NCBI GenBank assembly: GCA_017466405.1
Contig: JAFTUF010000040.1
Location: forward strand, 1 to 58,925
Reading direction: 5' to 3'
Origin: Bacteroidales bacterium
GTDB lineage: Bacteria > Bacteroidota > Bacteroidia > Bacteroidales > F082
DNA length: 58,925 bases
The translations under genes were made by a program, and so were the position numbers. This document shows, in pieces, positions 34,359 through 42,510 of the stretch (positions are counted from its first letter, which is position 1; every line of letters starts with the position of its first letter). The notes under the pieces are model-generated. The model made no database searches, had not been told where the DNA came from, and saw only the letters and a list, made by a program, of their open reading frames with translations.

Positions 34359-36473
34359 ATGAAAAGATATTCCATTCTAATACTGATGATATTCCTTCTA
34401 TCGTCAGTCGCTTTTTCGCAAGATAAAATAAAAGTCGCCTGTATTGGCAACAGCGTCACATACGGTTACGGCCATGAGAATCCAGAAGTGACTTCATATC
34501 CTTCACAGCTTGCCACGATGTTAGGCGATGATTATGAAGTTGGTAACTTCGGAAAGTCAGGAGCTACACTTTTGAGAAAAGGGCATCGTCCTTATAACGA
34601 ACAAGAAGAATACAAGAAAGCGTTAGAATTTGCGCCCGACATCGCGATAATACATCTCGGTCTCAACGACACAGACCCTCGTAACTGGAAATATTACAAA
34701 AGAGAATTCATATCCGACTATGTGTCGCTCATCGAAGACATTGAGAAAGTCAATCCAGAAGTTGAGATTTATATCTGCCGAATGACGCCTATCTTCCACT
34801 GGCATCATCGTTTTTTGAAAGGAACACGCGACTGGTATTGGGAGATTCAAGCAACGATAGAAAATATAGCAGAGAACATCGCCGAAGTAAAACTCATTGA
34901 TTTACAAGAAATATTATATCATCGTCCCGATTTGATGCCGGATGCTCTGCATCCAGATCCAGAAGGAGCGACTCTGATTGCGAGACGCGTTTATTCCGCC
35001 ATCACCGGCGACTTCGGAGGATTGTCAGTCCCACAAATCTACAGCGACAATATGGTGATTCAGCGCGACGAACCATTTGTAGTGAAAGGATTAGCCAATT
35101 CAGGAGAAGAAATCTCAGTTCGTCTTGACAAACAAAAAATCAAAACCAAAGCCGGCGACGACGGAAAATGGGAAGTCACGTTTTCACCACTTAAAGCAGA
35201 CGGCAAGAAACATAAACTCACAATCACAAGCGAAGATAAAACATTAAGTTTCAAAAATATCGTAGTCGGAGAAGTCTGGCTTTGTTCAGGACAATCCAAT
35301 ATGGCGTTTATGGTAAGGGAGAGCTCACATAAAGAATTAAGTCTCAGTAATCTTGAAGGAAAAGATATTCGTCTCTACGACATGAAAGCTCGCGTGATAA
35401 CCAACGACATCGAATGGGATTCCGCCGATTTGGTCAAGATTAATAAACACGACTATTATCTTCCTACAGTTTGGGAATTACAAGACGAAAACAATGTTTC
35501 CGACTTTTCAGCAATCGCATACCATTTCGGAGTCATGCTCGCCGACTCTTTACAGATGCCTATCGGTTTGATTTGCAACGCTGTCGGCGGTGCACCTGCA
35601 GAGTCATTCATCGATAGAAAGACACTAGAATGGCATCCTCAATTAGTGAATATCTTATACGATTTCTATAATAACGAGATGATACAAGACTGGTGTCGCG
35701 GACGCGCTTCTTTAAATTGCGCTAAAAGCGACAACGACTTACAGAGACATCCTTATAATCCAGCCTATCTTTATGAGACAGGCATTGCGCCAATAGCTTC
35801 ATATCCTATAAAAGGCGTCATCTGGTATCAAGGTGAGTCGAATGCACACAACACAGAATTACATGAAACCATATTCCCTACTTTGGTTGACAGCTGGCGC
35901 AGAACTTGGAATGACGAGAAAATGCCGTTCTATTTCGTACAGCTCTCAAGCATAGAACGTTCCACATGGCCTCAATTCCGTGACTCACAACGACTTTTGG
36001 CAGAACAAATAGAACACTGCGACTTTGCAGTCTCCAGCGACAAAGGCGACAGATGGAATGTCCATCCTACAGAGAAAGCCGTTATAGGAGAACGACTTGC
36101 ACGACTCGCACTTAAAGACACATATAATTTTGAACATGTTGTCTCGCACGGACCCACAATAGAAAAAGCAGAACGAAGAAGCAATTGTATAATATTGACA
36201 TTCAGCGACGCTAACGGCATGAGAAGCAGCGACGGAGAAAAACTACGCACTTTTGAACTCGCCGACGAGAGTGGTATTTTCCATCCTGCGGATAAGATCG
36301 AGATAGAAGGCAACTGTATAATTATCAGCAGCAAAGAAGTCACAAATCCGACACAAGCACGTTATGGATGGCAGCCATACAGCGAAGGAAATTTAGTCAA
36401 TAAAGAAGGATTGCCGGCAAGCACGTTTAAAATAAGCTTGGATGATGCAAAAGGTTGCCGTTCCAATCCCTAA
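34359..36473 (+). CDS. Two-domain SGNH hydrolase / sialate O-acetylesterase
   Basis: A 704-residue secreted enzyme (signal peptide MKRYSILILMIFLLSSVAFS). The first SGNH/GDSL domain (about 20-220) has ACIGNSVTYG, with Asn where the classical motif has Asp, the GLND block and the C-terminal DALHPD triad segment. The second domain (about 225-690) is of the sialate O-acetylesterase type: GEVWLCSGQSNMAF holds the nucleophilic Ser, then ICNAVGGAPAESFI and IWYQGESNAH. It is expected to remove O-acetyl groups from sialic acids or other glycans. After the usual family ending GLPASTFK the last residues AKGCRSNP and the TAA are encoded by a dispersed repeat (36449-36476). Confidence 0.88.
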   Translation: MKRYSILILMIFLLSSVAFSQDKIKVACIGNSVTYGYGHENPEVTSYPSQLATMLGDDYEVGNFGKSGATLLRKGHRPYNEQEEYKKALEFAPDIAIIHLGLNDTDPRNWKYYKREFISDYVSLIEDIEKVNPEVEIYICRMTPIFHWHHRFLKGTRDWYWEIQATIENIAENIAEVKLIDLQEILYHRPDLMPDALHPDPEGATLIARRVYSAITGDFGGLSVPQIYSDNMVIQRDEPFVVKGLANSGEEISVRLDKQKIKTKAGDDGKWEVTFSPLKADGKKHKLTITSEDKTLSFKNIVVGEVWLCSGQSNMAFMVRESSHKELSLSNLEGKDIRLYDMKARVITNDIEWDSADLVKINKHDYYLPTVWELQDENNVSDFSAIAYHFGVMLADSLQMPIGLICNAVGGAPAESFIDRKTLEWHPQLVNILYDFYNNEMIQDWCRGRASLNCAKSDNDLQRHPYNPAYLYETGIAPIASYPIKGVIWYQGESNAHNTELHETIFPTLVDSWRRTWNDEKMPFYFVQLSSIERSTWPQFRDSQRLLAEQIEHCDFAVSSDKGDRWNVHPTEKAVIGERLARLALKDTYNFEHVVSHGPTIEKAERRSNCIILTFSDANGMRSSDGEKLRTFELADESGIFHPADKIEIEGNCIIISSKEVTNPTQARYGWQPYSEGNLVNKEGLPASTFKISLDDAKGCRSNP

Positions 36474-36476
36474 CGC
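36449..36476. repeat. 3' part of the GC-rich element, forming a gene end
   Basis: AAAGGTTGCCGTTCCAATCC-type sequence running to TAACGC, matching the 3' end of the elements at 40055-40151 and 46649-46798. It supplies the last codons and stop of the esterase gene. Confidence 0.65.
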
Positions 36477-36545
36477 ACGCTGCTATAAATACAACGCCTC
36501 ACTTGGACTTGGTATGGAGAATCCTATCTAATACTTATACTGATT

Positions 36546-37385
36546 TCAGGTATTTGGTGGAAGAAAATTCTTGGCATTTTTCGATGTAACAACACTCTTC
36601 CCTATTTTAGATTCTAATTGTTCGCGAGCTATTTTAGCCACTTCGCCACCTTCTTTTGCAACGACTTTACTTTCATCAAAACCCATAGGGTCTTTCTCCT
36701 TTGAAATCTCCGTCGTCGATGCTTCCGCCAAGATATTCAACGCTAATTCAACATTGGTCATATTATCTCTGAGGCTTTCTTTTTTTAATCCCTTGAATTG
36801 TTTGTATTCTTTGGTCTTAAAACCGCTCCATTCTTTTGTGATAATATCTGTAAGCGTCGCATATTGATAACTCTCAGTGACACCAGTACGATTCCATTCA
36901 TCGGTCAGTTCCTTGCGTATCTCTATGCTCTTCAGGCGTTGGTTAATCCAGGAGTCTGAATATCCAAGACGCTTATAATCAAGCATGGCTTGTTCTATGG
37001 AAAGCTCAGGATCCTGCATCTGGTCAATACGTGTACTTGCAATCTGGGACATCCATATTTTAAAAGGCTCTGCTTTTGGCGACGGAATAGATTGTATGAG
37101 ACGAAACAGCTGTTCTGTATCAGCTACATCTGTTAATCTCATTTTACCATCAGCAGCTTGAAGTTTGAACTGGTGACAATTTGTCACCGTTTCATTTCCT
37201 TCCTCTTTAAGACGTTGTTTCAACTTATTCCAATATTTTCGTGCTTTAAGATGATCATCTTGTTCCGTCAGCACTGCAACAACATCTATAATTGCGAAAT
37301 ACCATTTTTCCTGTTCATCGTCCCAAACCGTACGGACTTTCTTCTGCTCGAATAATTGTAATGCTTGTTTCTTTGTCATAAACAT
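36546..37385 (-). CDS. Bro-N / DinD-like protein
   Basis: A 279-residue protein from the ATG at 37385. The N-terminal part (VRTVWDDEQEKWYFAIIDVV, then LTEQDDHLKARKYWNKLKQR) resembles the Bro-N domain of phage antirepressors. The C-terminal part (KGLKKESLRDNMTNVELALN, then EGGEVAKIAREQLESKIG) resembles the C-terminal part of DinD, a DNA-damage-induced inhibitor of RecA functions. The longer GTG start at 37406 is rejected because it overlaps the -7 box. ATG 37379 is another possible start. It stands alone among accessory genes and its role is not established. Confidence 0.75.
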   Translation of the reverse strand: MFMTKKQALQLFEQKKVRTVWDDEQEKWYFAIIDVVAVLTEQDDHLKARKYWNKLKQRLKEEGNETVTNCHQFKLQAADGKMRLTDVADTEQLFRLIQSIPSPKAEPFKIWMSQIASTRIDQMQDPELSIEQAMLDYKRLGYSDSWINQRLKSIEIRKELTDEWNRTGVTESYQYATLTDIITKEWSGFKTKEYKQFKGLKKESLRDNMTNVELALNILAEASTTEISKEKDPMGFDESKVVAKEGGEVAKIAREQLESKIGKSVVTSKNAKNFLPPNT

Positions 37386-37405
37386 TGATTTTTCAAATTC
37401 CTTCA

Positions 37406-37464
37406 CAAAAGTATAAAGAAAAATCCTTGCTTTTGCAATTTTAACATTTTTTAACTTTTATGCG
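37406..37464 (-). promoter_or_regulatory. Promoter of the Bro/DinD-like gene with upstream element
   Basis: -7 box TACTTTTG at 37406-37413. At 37441-37464, 28 bp further upstream, lies an AT-rich element ending in CGCATAAAAGTTAAAAAA (gene orientation) that matches 22 of 24 bases with one at the same distance in the T9SS promoter at 52719-52742. Confidence 0.55.
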
Positions 37465-37517
37465 TCAGAATTGAAAGACAACGGACAACAGTCAACAGAC
37501 AACAGTCTTTCATTGTC

Positions 37518-37541
37518 TCTCGCAGAGACGCAGAGAAGAGC
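37518..37541. repeat. CTCGCAGAGACGCAGAGAAG word
   Basis: A short word shared with 40211-40234 (21 of 24 positions). It follows a block of CAACAGTCAACAGACAACAG words (about 37471-37508). Confidence 0.55.
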
Positions 37542-37548
37542 TAAAAAC

Positions 37549-37585
37549 ACCTCTCCTGCAATTTATCATAATTTACAAGAGAGGT
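37549..37585 (-). terminator. Terminator of the HTH/membrane gene pair
   Basis: Stem ACCTCTC / GAGAGGT with a loop of about 23 nt, followed on the minus strand by GTTTTT. It lies 28 bp past the stop of the HTH gene. Confidence 0.55.
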
Positions 37586-37613
37586 TTGATCTTATTCAAT
37601 GATTACATTCTTC

Positions 37614-37895
37614 TCACTTTATATAATCCTTAAGAGCTTCGATGTAATTACCCATAGCTTCTATACCGATTTCTGTGATGCGGCATATCGTCCTCGGCTT
37701 ATTATTCTCGAACAGTTTCTCTATCTCGATATATTTAGCCTCCGACAACTTCTCCAACTGAACGCTAAGATTACCGGAAGAAGCTTCGGTCTCAGCTTTA
37801 AGATACACAAAATCAGCTTCATCGACATTTATCAAGATTGACATTATAGCCAATCTCAACTCAGAATGCAGCAATGGATCTAATTTCTTGAACAT
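37614..37895 (-). CDS. Winged-helix transcriptional regulator
   Basis: A 93-residue winged-helix protein (LDPLLHSELRLAIMSIL, ASSGNLSVQLEKLSEAKYIE, RTICRITEIG), similar to the small regulators that pair with a membrane protein in many Bacteroidetes. It is 2 bp downstream of the membrane-protein gene 37898-38515, so the two form an operon. The family is small MarR/ArsR-like; the ligand is unknown. Confidence 0.85.
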   Translation of the reverse strand: MFKKLDPLLHSELRLAIMSILINVDEADFVYLKAETEASSGNLSVQLEKLSEAKYIEIEKLFENNKPRTICRITEIGIEAMGNYIEALKDYIK

Positions 37896-37897
37896 AA

Positions 37898-38515
37898 CTA
37901 TTCCTTTCTCGACTGCAAATTTAAGATAATTCCAGGTATCAGCAAAGTGATAAGAGACGCAATGCTAATCAATAAAGTCATGTCGGCACCGCTAAGAAAA
38001 CAATATGCGATTGGAGTACCTAAACCATTGATTATTCCTGCAATTACAATCCATTTGTTTTTCACTAAGAGTCCTGTTATCAATGCTGAAAATCCTAACA
38101 AGATTCCTATTATCAAAACAAGAAAGGCAGATGAAAAATAAATCTCTAAGTTAGAATTAGTGTTAAAGATAATACAAAACACCGCACTCAGACCGACAGC
38201 GAAAATGCCATACGAAATCCAAACATAGCCAATAATTTCACCGAGGAAATTCTTCACCCTGACTTCCTTTTCTTTCTTTTTTTCTATGAAGGATAAAACT
38301 ATCCAAAAGATTATCGTGCTAAACCACAAGAAGTTCCATGCAGGATTATCTGTCGATTTCCACACGAACCACACGGCAAGAGAGATTATCAATATCGCCA
38401 CACCCCATATTATCAAAGGAGTTCCGGCATTTTTTTCAAATTCGCGTCTGCTTCTGCGTATCGCCTCGCTTATTATTTGCAGGCTCTTTTCAGGATTTAA
38501 TTCGTTTGTTTCCAT
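37898..38515 (-). CDS. Membrane protein paired with winged-helix regulator
   Basis: A 205-residue protein with about six hydrophobic segments after a charged N-terminal helix (EAIRRSRREFEKNAGTPLI). I do not recognise a named family. The order, membrane protein then a winged-helix regulator with a 2-bp gap, suggests an autoregulated membrane-sensor or membrane-modifier pair, but no function is assigned. Confidence 0.75.
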   Translation of the reverse strand: METNELNPEKSLQIISEAIRRSRREFEKNAGTPLIIWGVAILIISLAVWFVWKSTDNPAWNFLWFSTIIFWIVLSFIEKKKEKEVRVKNFLGEIIGYVWISYGIFAVGLSAVFCIIFNTNSNLEIYFSSAFLVLIIGILLGFSALITGLLVKNKWIVIAGIINGLGTPIAYCFLSGADMTLLISIASLITLLIPGIILNLQSRKE

Positions 38516-38613
38516 TTTAAATTCGTTTAATTTGTTTTACAATGTTTACTCTACTTCCTTTCTATCAGCAATCCGGATTTGCCGACGAAAAGAAATGTCT
38601 CGCGAAGACTTTG

Positions 38614-38645
38614 CAAATATAAACAAGTTTACGTTATAAACCAAA
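38614..38645 (-). promoter_or_regulatory. Promoter of the membrane/HTH operon
   Basis: -7 box TATATTTG (38614-38621) and TTTG (38642-38645) with a 20-bp spacer; both match the consensus. The leader is about 95 nt. Confidence 0.75.
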
Positions 38646-38704
38646 TTAATTTTCAACAATTTATATAAAAATTTATTTTCTTTTGGGAACAGATTCAGTA
38701 TAAA

Positions 38705-39847
38705 TTAATTTTGAAGCAAGAACTGAAGATAATTTTCTGGAGTCACCACATGAAATTCTTGCTCTCCGTATGCATTCGTAAATTGCTTCGGGACAGCAGC
38801 ATTAGCTCTCTTTGGATTCCATTTCATCTCGAACAGAGTAAATCTTCCGTTGCTTTCTTCAACATAATCAATCTCATGCTGTTCGGTAGTCCGCCAGAAA
38901 TAAGTATTGCAGTAATTTCTGTTATAATGATTAAATTTAAGACGTTCACTGATAAAGAAATTTTCCCATAAAGCACCCACATCATTCCTCACAGGAAGAG
39001 GATTGAAATTCTGGATTATAGAGTTCCTGATACCATTGTCATAAAAATAAATCTTTTTTGACTTTTTTAATTCATTACGAATGTTTCTACTTAATGCAGG
39101 CATTCTAAAGACGATATAACACTTCTCTAGCAGATCAATATACTTCTCAACAGTCTTAGAATCAGTACCTATCGTTTGAGAAATCTCATTATACGAAATC
39201 TCACTTCCAATCTGAAGTGACAATGCTACCAGCAATTTCTCTATTATGGCAGGTTTGCGTATTCCATCCAAAGAAAGTAAATCCTGATACATATAGCTAC
39301 CGGAAAGATTCATCAGGATATCATGCGGACTATCCATATTATTAATCACATCAGGATAAGACCCAAAAATCATACGATTTTCCAAAGAACTCATCGTTCC
39401 TATCAAACCAGCATCATTAAATATTTCTTCAGTAGAGATTGGATAAAGGTGGTATTCAAATTTGCGACCTGTAAGAGGTTCATTCAGTTGACCTTGGAGT
39501 TGAAACGAAGAAGAACCACTCACCAACAACTGAACATCAGGCATATTGTCTGTAATAAGTTTCAACGTCAATCCAATTCCCATAATTCTTTGAGCCTCAT
39601 CTACAACAACTATTTTATTATTACCAATCAGTTGCTGTAACGTATTAAGATTTGCATTTTGCAAAGTCATTCTTATAGTTGGATCATCGCAGTTCAGATT
39701 TAGGACTTTATCCTTGTTTTCTATTATTTGCTTAAACAAAGTACTCTTACCAACCTGACGAGCTCCGATAAGAATTATCGCCTTACCTTTAAACAATCTA
39801 TCTTCAATAATATCATGAAGTTGCCTTCTTATAAATTTCATAACCAT
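38705..39847 (-). CDS. AAA_14/DUF4143 family ATPase, copy 2
   Basis: A 380-residue ATPase with Walker A (LIGARQVGKSTL), Walker B (KIVVVDEAQR), a sensor segment LLVSGSSSFQL and the C-terminal DUF4143 region (LWENFFISERL...HEIDYVEE...TLFEMKWN). The HEIDY...FEMKW arrangement resembles PD-(D/E)XK active-site spacing. ATG 39841 is an alternative start. Its promoter contains two copies of a dyad that is also present twice in the promoter of the nuclease-like gene at 42511-43599, implying a common regulator. The four AAA_14 proteins of the window are only distantly similar to each other. Confidence 0.86.
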   Translation of the reverse strand: MVMKFIRRQLHDIIEDRLFKGKAIILIGARQVGKSTLFKQIIENKDKVLNLNCDDPTIRMTLQNANLNTLQQLIGNNKIVVVDEAQRIMGIGLTLKLITDNMPDVQLLVSGSSSFQLQGQLNEPLTGRKFEYHLYPISTEEIFNDAGLIGTMSSLENRMIFGSYPDVINNMDSPHDILMNLSGSYMYQDLLSLDGIRKPAIIEKLLVALSLQIGSEISYNEISQTIGTDSKTVEKYIDLLEKCYIVFRMPALSRNIRNELKKSKKIYFYDNGIRNSIIQNFNPLPVRNDVGALWENFFISERLKFNHYNRNYCNTYFWRTTEQHEIDYVEESNGRFTLFEMKWNPKRANAAVPKQFTNAYGEQEFHVVTPENYLQFLLQN

Positions 39848-39863
39848 TCGATTTTATCCACTA

Positions 39864-39929
39864 CAAAGATACGATAATTTCGGATTGTATTCCAAAATTA
39901 TTGCCGTTTTTTTGGATTATATTCCAAAA
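39864..39929 (-). promoter_or_regulatory. Promoter and paired dyad operator of AAA_14 gene 2
   Basis: -7 box TATCTTTG at 39864-39871. Dyads at 39878-39897 and 39910-39929; in gene orientation they read TTTTGGAATACAATCCGAAA and TTTTGGAATATAATCCAAAA, 32 bp apart. The TTTG -33 element (39893-39896, spacer 21) is part of the first dyad. Confidence 0.7.
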
Positions 39930-40054
39930 TTATAGAAATAAGATTCGTTTTTTAATCTTATTGAACCTTTATACAAAGATTTCTATGGCGCATACGATAT
40001 GCCCCAATATTATAGTGGATATATTCTGTTGACTGTTGTCTATTGACTTTTTCT

Positions 40055-40151
40055 GGGCGTTCCGGCTATGCCGTCGGGCTTTCCGCTATATCTTTGCTCG
40101 CTCCCGTCTCCGCCTCCCGCTCTCAAAGGATGCCGCTCCAATCCCTAACGC
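40055..40151. repeat. GC-rich dispersed element, copy 1
   Basis: Starts GGGCGTTCCGGCTATGCCGT and ends at CAATCCCTAACGC. It shares both ends with 46649-46798, which has about 53 extra bases in the middle, and its 3' end with 36449-36476. Its base composition differs sharply from the AT-rich surroundings. It encodes no protein that I recognise. Confidence 0.75.
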
Positions 40152-40287
40152 ATTGGACGCTCTTATAAATATACGACAACACTTTAATTGATAATTCCGA
40201 CAGATTCTTCTCTCGCAAAGACGCAGAAAAGCGCAAAGTATGACGTTTCGACAAGCTCAACAACCAGTCAATTGTCAATGTCCATAG

Positions 40288-40839
40288 TCAACGACTCAAA
40301 TGCCACATCTTATGTCCTAAGAAATCTTTCTCGTTAACTCTTTTAAAACCGAGTGAGTTGTAAAGTCTTTCAGCATTAGGGTTTTCAAAATCGACCAAGA
40401 GTCCGGCTGGTTTATTACAATCGGCAGCCTTATCGCACACTGCCTGAATAAGTTTCGCTCCTACTCCACTGCCACGATATTCCGGCAACACTCCAAGGCT
40501 ATCCAAATAAAACTCAGAAGCATCGGTCTCATCCTCATTGATTTCTGGCTTATATCCAGAACGCAGCGAGATGAGATTCAGTGTAGCCTCACGAAGTCGG
40601 TATAAATCAGCACCGTCGTATGCAACAGCAGCGCCAATTGGTTTACCATCAATTTCAGCCACGAAAGCGTTATTATAACTATATTGCGAGACTTCCAAAC
40701 TTACCAACTCCTTGAAAACCTGATGATAATTCTCACCGCAGTAGGTCTTTGCCAAATCCTCGCCTATCGCCATCACAACGACGGTAGCAATAATCTCGTC
40801 ATCGTTTTTTGTAGCTTTTCTTATTAAAATATCTTTCAT
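40288..40839 (-). CDS. GNAT family N-acetyltransferase
   Basis: A 183-residue acetyltransferase. Motif A is visible as LPEYRGSGVGAKLI and the following helix carries AVCDKAAD; the C-terminal FENPNAERLYNSLGF is typical. An N-terminal extension precedes the core. Substrate unknown. The gene is 24 bp downstream of the AAA_14 gene 40864-42069 and probably shares its transcript. The TGA stop lies at the edge of TTGAC-type repeat words. Confidence 0.85.
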   Translation of the reverse strand: MKDILIRKATKNDDEIIATVVVMAIGEDLAKTYCGENYHQVFKELVSLEVSQYSYNNAFVAEIDGKPIGAAVAYDGADLYRLREATLNLISLRSGYKPEINEDETDASEFYLDSLGVLPEYRGSGVGAKLIQAVCDKAADCNKPAGLLVDFENPNAERLYNSLGFKRVNEKDFLGHKMWHLSR

Positions 40840-40863
40840 AGTAAAAATTAATAGGTATCTACA

Positions 40864-42069
40864 TTAATATAAAAAACCGAACGCCCATAAAGGTATCTTA
40901 CGAAAAATAGCATTGTCTATATCATCTGCTGCAACATATCCATATTCCTCATTCTGAATTTGTTTGAATCCTTTATCAGAACCACCAACCTCTATAACAA
41001 TCTCTTTGTCAATCCTAAAATCACCGGTTTTAAGACCACCATACTCAACAATGTGCCCTGCAGCACACAACTGATTGCAGAAAAAAGTTTCTCTAACAGT
41101 TCCTATTTCAGGATTGGAATCTGAAAGTGTGTAAAGAATATTACTATTGTCCAGAAGTATTTTGTCAGGTTTTTGCAAGTCTGTTATAGAATCTATCTTA
41201 GCAAATAATCTCCTTATTAGCGCTGCTTCCTCAAGATTTTTAAGATATTTCAACGTTGTTGGTCTCTGGATTCCAATAGTTCTAGACAATTTCGAAATAT
41301 CAACTTCATAAGGAACCATCTTCGATAAGACCTGTAGTAAAGCTTTAATTCTCCTGCTATTGCCGACTTCAAGACCTCGAAACATAGTCAATTCATTATC
41401 AACAATATAATTAATAACATTCTCAATTACATTATGATACATTTTTTTGTTTTCAAAATAGAAAGGATAGTAACCTTCTTTCAAATACAAATGAAAATAT
41501 TCCAAAGGGTGAAAATGACGTTTAACTTTCTGACAAAAAAGATTGGGAGAATTTAATAATGAAGATAATTCTATTGGTTCCATGTTGACACCCGTCTCCA
41601 TGCACAAAAATTCTCTAAACGATAATCCCGACATCTGGTATTCAGTCAAACGTCTTGACAAATCGGAATGTCCATCATTAATCTGTAACAAGGATGAACC
41701 ACTTATGACAATATGCAACTCGCGATGCAAATCATATATTTCCTTTATTTCCCTACTCCAATTCTCATATTTGTGGATTTCATCAATAAACAAATAACGT
41801 CCCCCGATTTTGCAAAATTTATCTGCCGTATCCACAAGTGTGTGCGTTGTGAAATAGTTAGTATCAGCTGAACAATACAAAACATGCCTATCATCGGCAG
41901 AGAAGTTTAACTTTATATATTGAAGCATCAAGGTCGATTTTCCGACACCTTTAGGACCTTTAATAGCAATCAGACGAAGCGACCAATCGATTTTGTCAAT
42001 AATACCCCTCACAAATTCAGTAGGAATTTCCGCTAAATATTGATCATGACGTTCAAACAATTTTTCCAT
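40864..42069 (-). CDS. AAA_14/DUF4143 family ATPase, copy 3
   Basis: A 401-residue ATPase with Walker A (KGPKGVGKSTLM), Walker B (RYLFIDEIHKY), a sensor segment HIVISGSSLLQI, an HTH-like middle (YEVDISKLSRTIGIQRPTTL) and a DUF4143-like end (FFCNQLCAAGHIVEYG...DFRIDKEIVIEVGG). The promoter carries two direct repeats of 23 bp. A GNAT gene follows in the same direction. Function of the family is unknown. Confidence 0.85.
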   Translation of the reverse strand: MEKLFERHDQYLAEIPTEFVRGIIDKIDWSLRLIAIKGPKGVGKSTLMLQYIKLNFSADDRHVLYCSADTNYFTTHTLVDTADKFCKIGGRYLFIDEIHKYENWSREIKEIYDLHRELHIVISGSSLLQINDGHSDLSRRLTEYQMSGLSFREFLCMETGVNMEPIELSSLLNSPNLFCQKVKRHFHPLEYFHLYLKEGYYPFYFENKKMYHNVIENVINYIVDNELTMFRGLEVGNSRRIKALLQVLSKMVPYEVDISKLSRTIGIQRPTTLKYLKNLEEAALIRRLFAKIDSITDLQKPDKILLDNSNILYTLSDSNPEIGTVRETFFCNQLCAAGHIVEYGGLKTGDFRIDKEIVIEVGGSDKGFKQIQNEEYGYVAADDIDNAIFRKIPLWAFGFLY

Positions 42070-42092
42070 ATCACACCATTATAAAGTTAGCG

Positions 42093-42154
42093 CAAATATA
42101 AATGTTTTTTACAAAATACAAATATTAGCAATAAATGTTTTTTGCAAAATACAA
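42093..42154 (-). promoter_or_regulatory. Promoter and paired direct repeats of AAA_14 gene 3
   Basis: -7 box TATATTTG (42093-42100) and TTTG (42119-42122) with an 18-bp spacer. Two 23-bp direct repeats, at 42099-42121 and 42132-42154, differ at one base and lie 33 bp apart; each has a TTTTnCAAAA core. The first covers the spacer. Confidence 0.65.
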
Positions 42155-42162
42155 TTAAACCA

Positions 42163-42465
42163 TCAATCAACAACTTCAACATAGAAGCTCACAGGACGGA
42201 AACCGTCGTTACAAGAAAGCATAGCCGACTGAGGATTCTTCATCCAGCCGTCGAAGAAATTGCCACCACCTTCAGCAAGCTCTTTGACGAAAGGCTGCAA
42301 TGTCTCCCACGCACTATCGCACAGACCTTCAGGTTTCTGAGCGTCCTTAACATAAAAAGTCTGCCCAAGATGCAAGTCGCAGGCATGCTCAATAGGATTT
42401 TCGAATTCTTTCATAAGGTCGTCATAGCGAGCCATTCTCATCACAGTGATTTTCAGAGTTTTCAT
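42163..42465 (-). CDS. TIGR04076-type small protein
   Basis: A 100-residue protein matching the TIGR04076 family pattern as I remember it: KITVMRM at the start, ACDLHLGQTFYV, PEGLCDSAWETL, GGNFFDGWMKNP, and the Cys-containing SCNDGFRPVSFYVE at the end. Three cysteines are conserved-looking. Function of the family is unknown. It is 45 bp downstream of the nuclease-like gene and probably in the same operon. Confidence 0.75.
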   Translation of the reverse strand: MKTLKITVMRMARYDDLMKEFENPIEHACDLHLGQTFYVKDAQKPEGLCDSAWETLQPFVKELAEGGGNFFDGWMKNPQSAMLSCNDGFRPVSFYVEVVD

Positions 42466-42510
42466 AAAGAAAATAAATCATTCAGAATTATACGATTAAA
42501 TAATATCACA

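Larger units (their letters stand above)
39848..40287. other. Gene-free region with operator pair and repeat elements
   Basis: Holds the AAA_14 promoter and operators (39864-39929), a GGCGCATA...TATGCCCC hairpin (39987-40005), a TGTTGACTGTTGTCTATTGAC word (from 40028), the GC-rich element 40055-40151, a word at 40211-40234, and CAATTGTCAATG words running into the GNAT stop. No ORF is supported. Confidence 0.65.
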
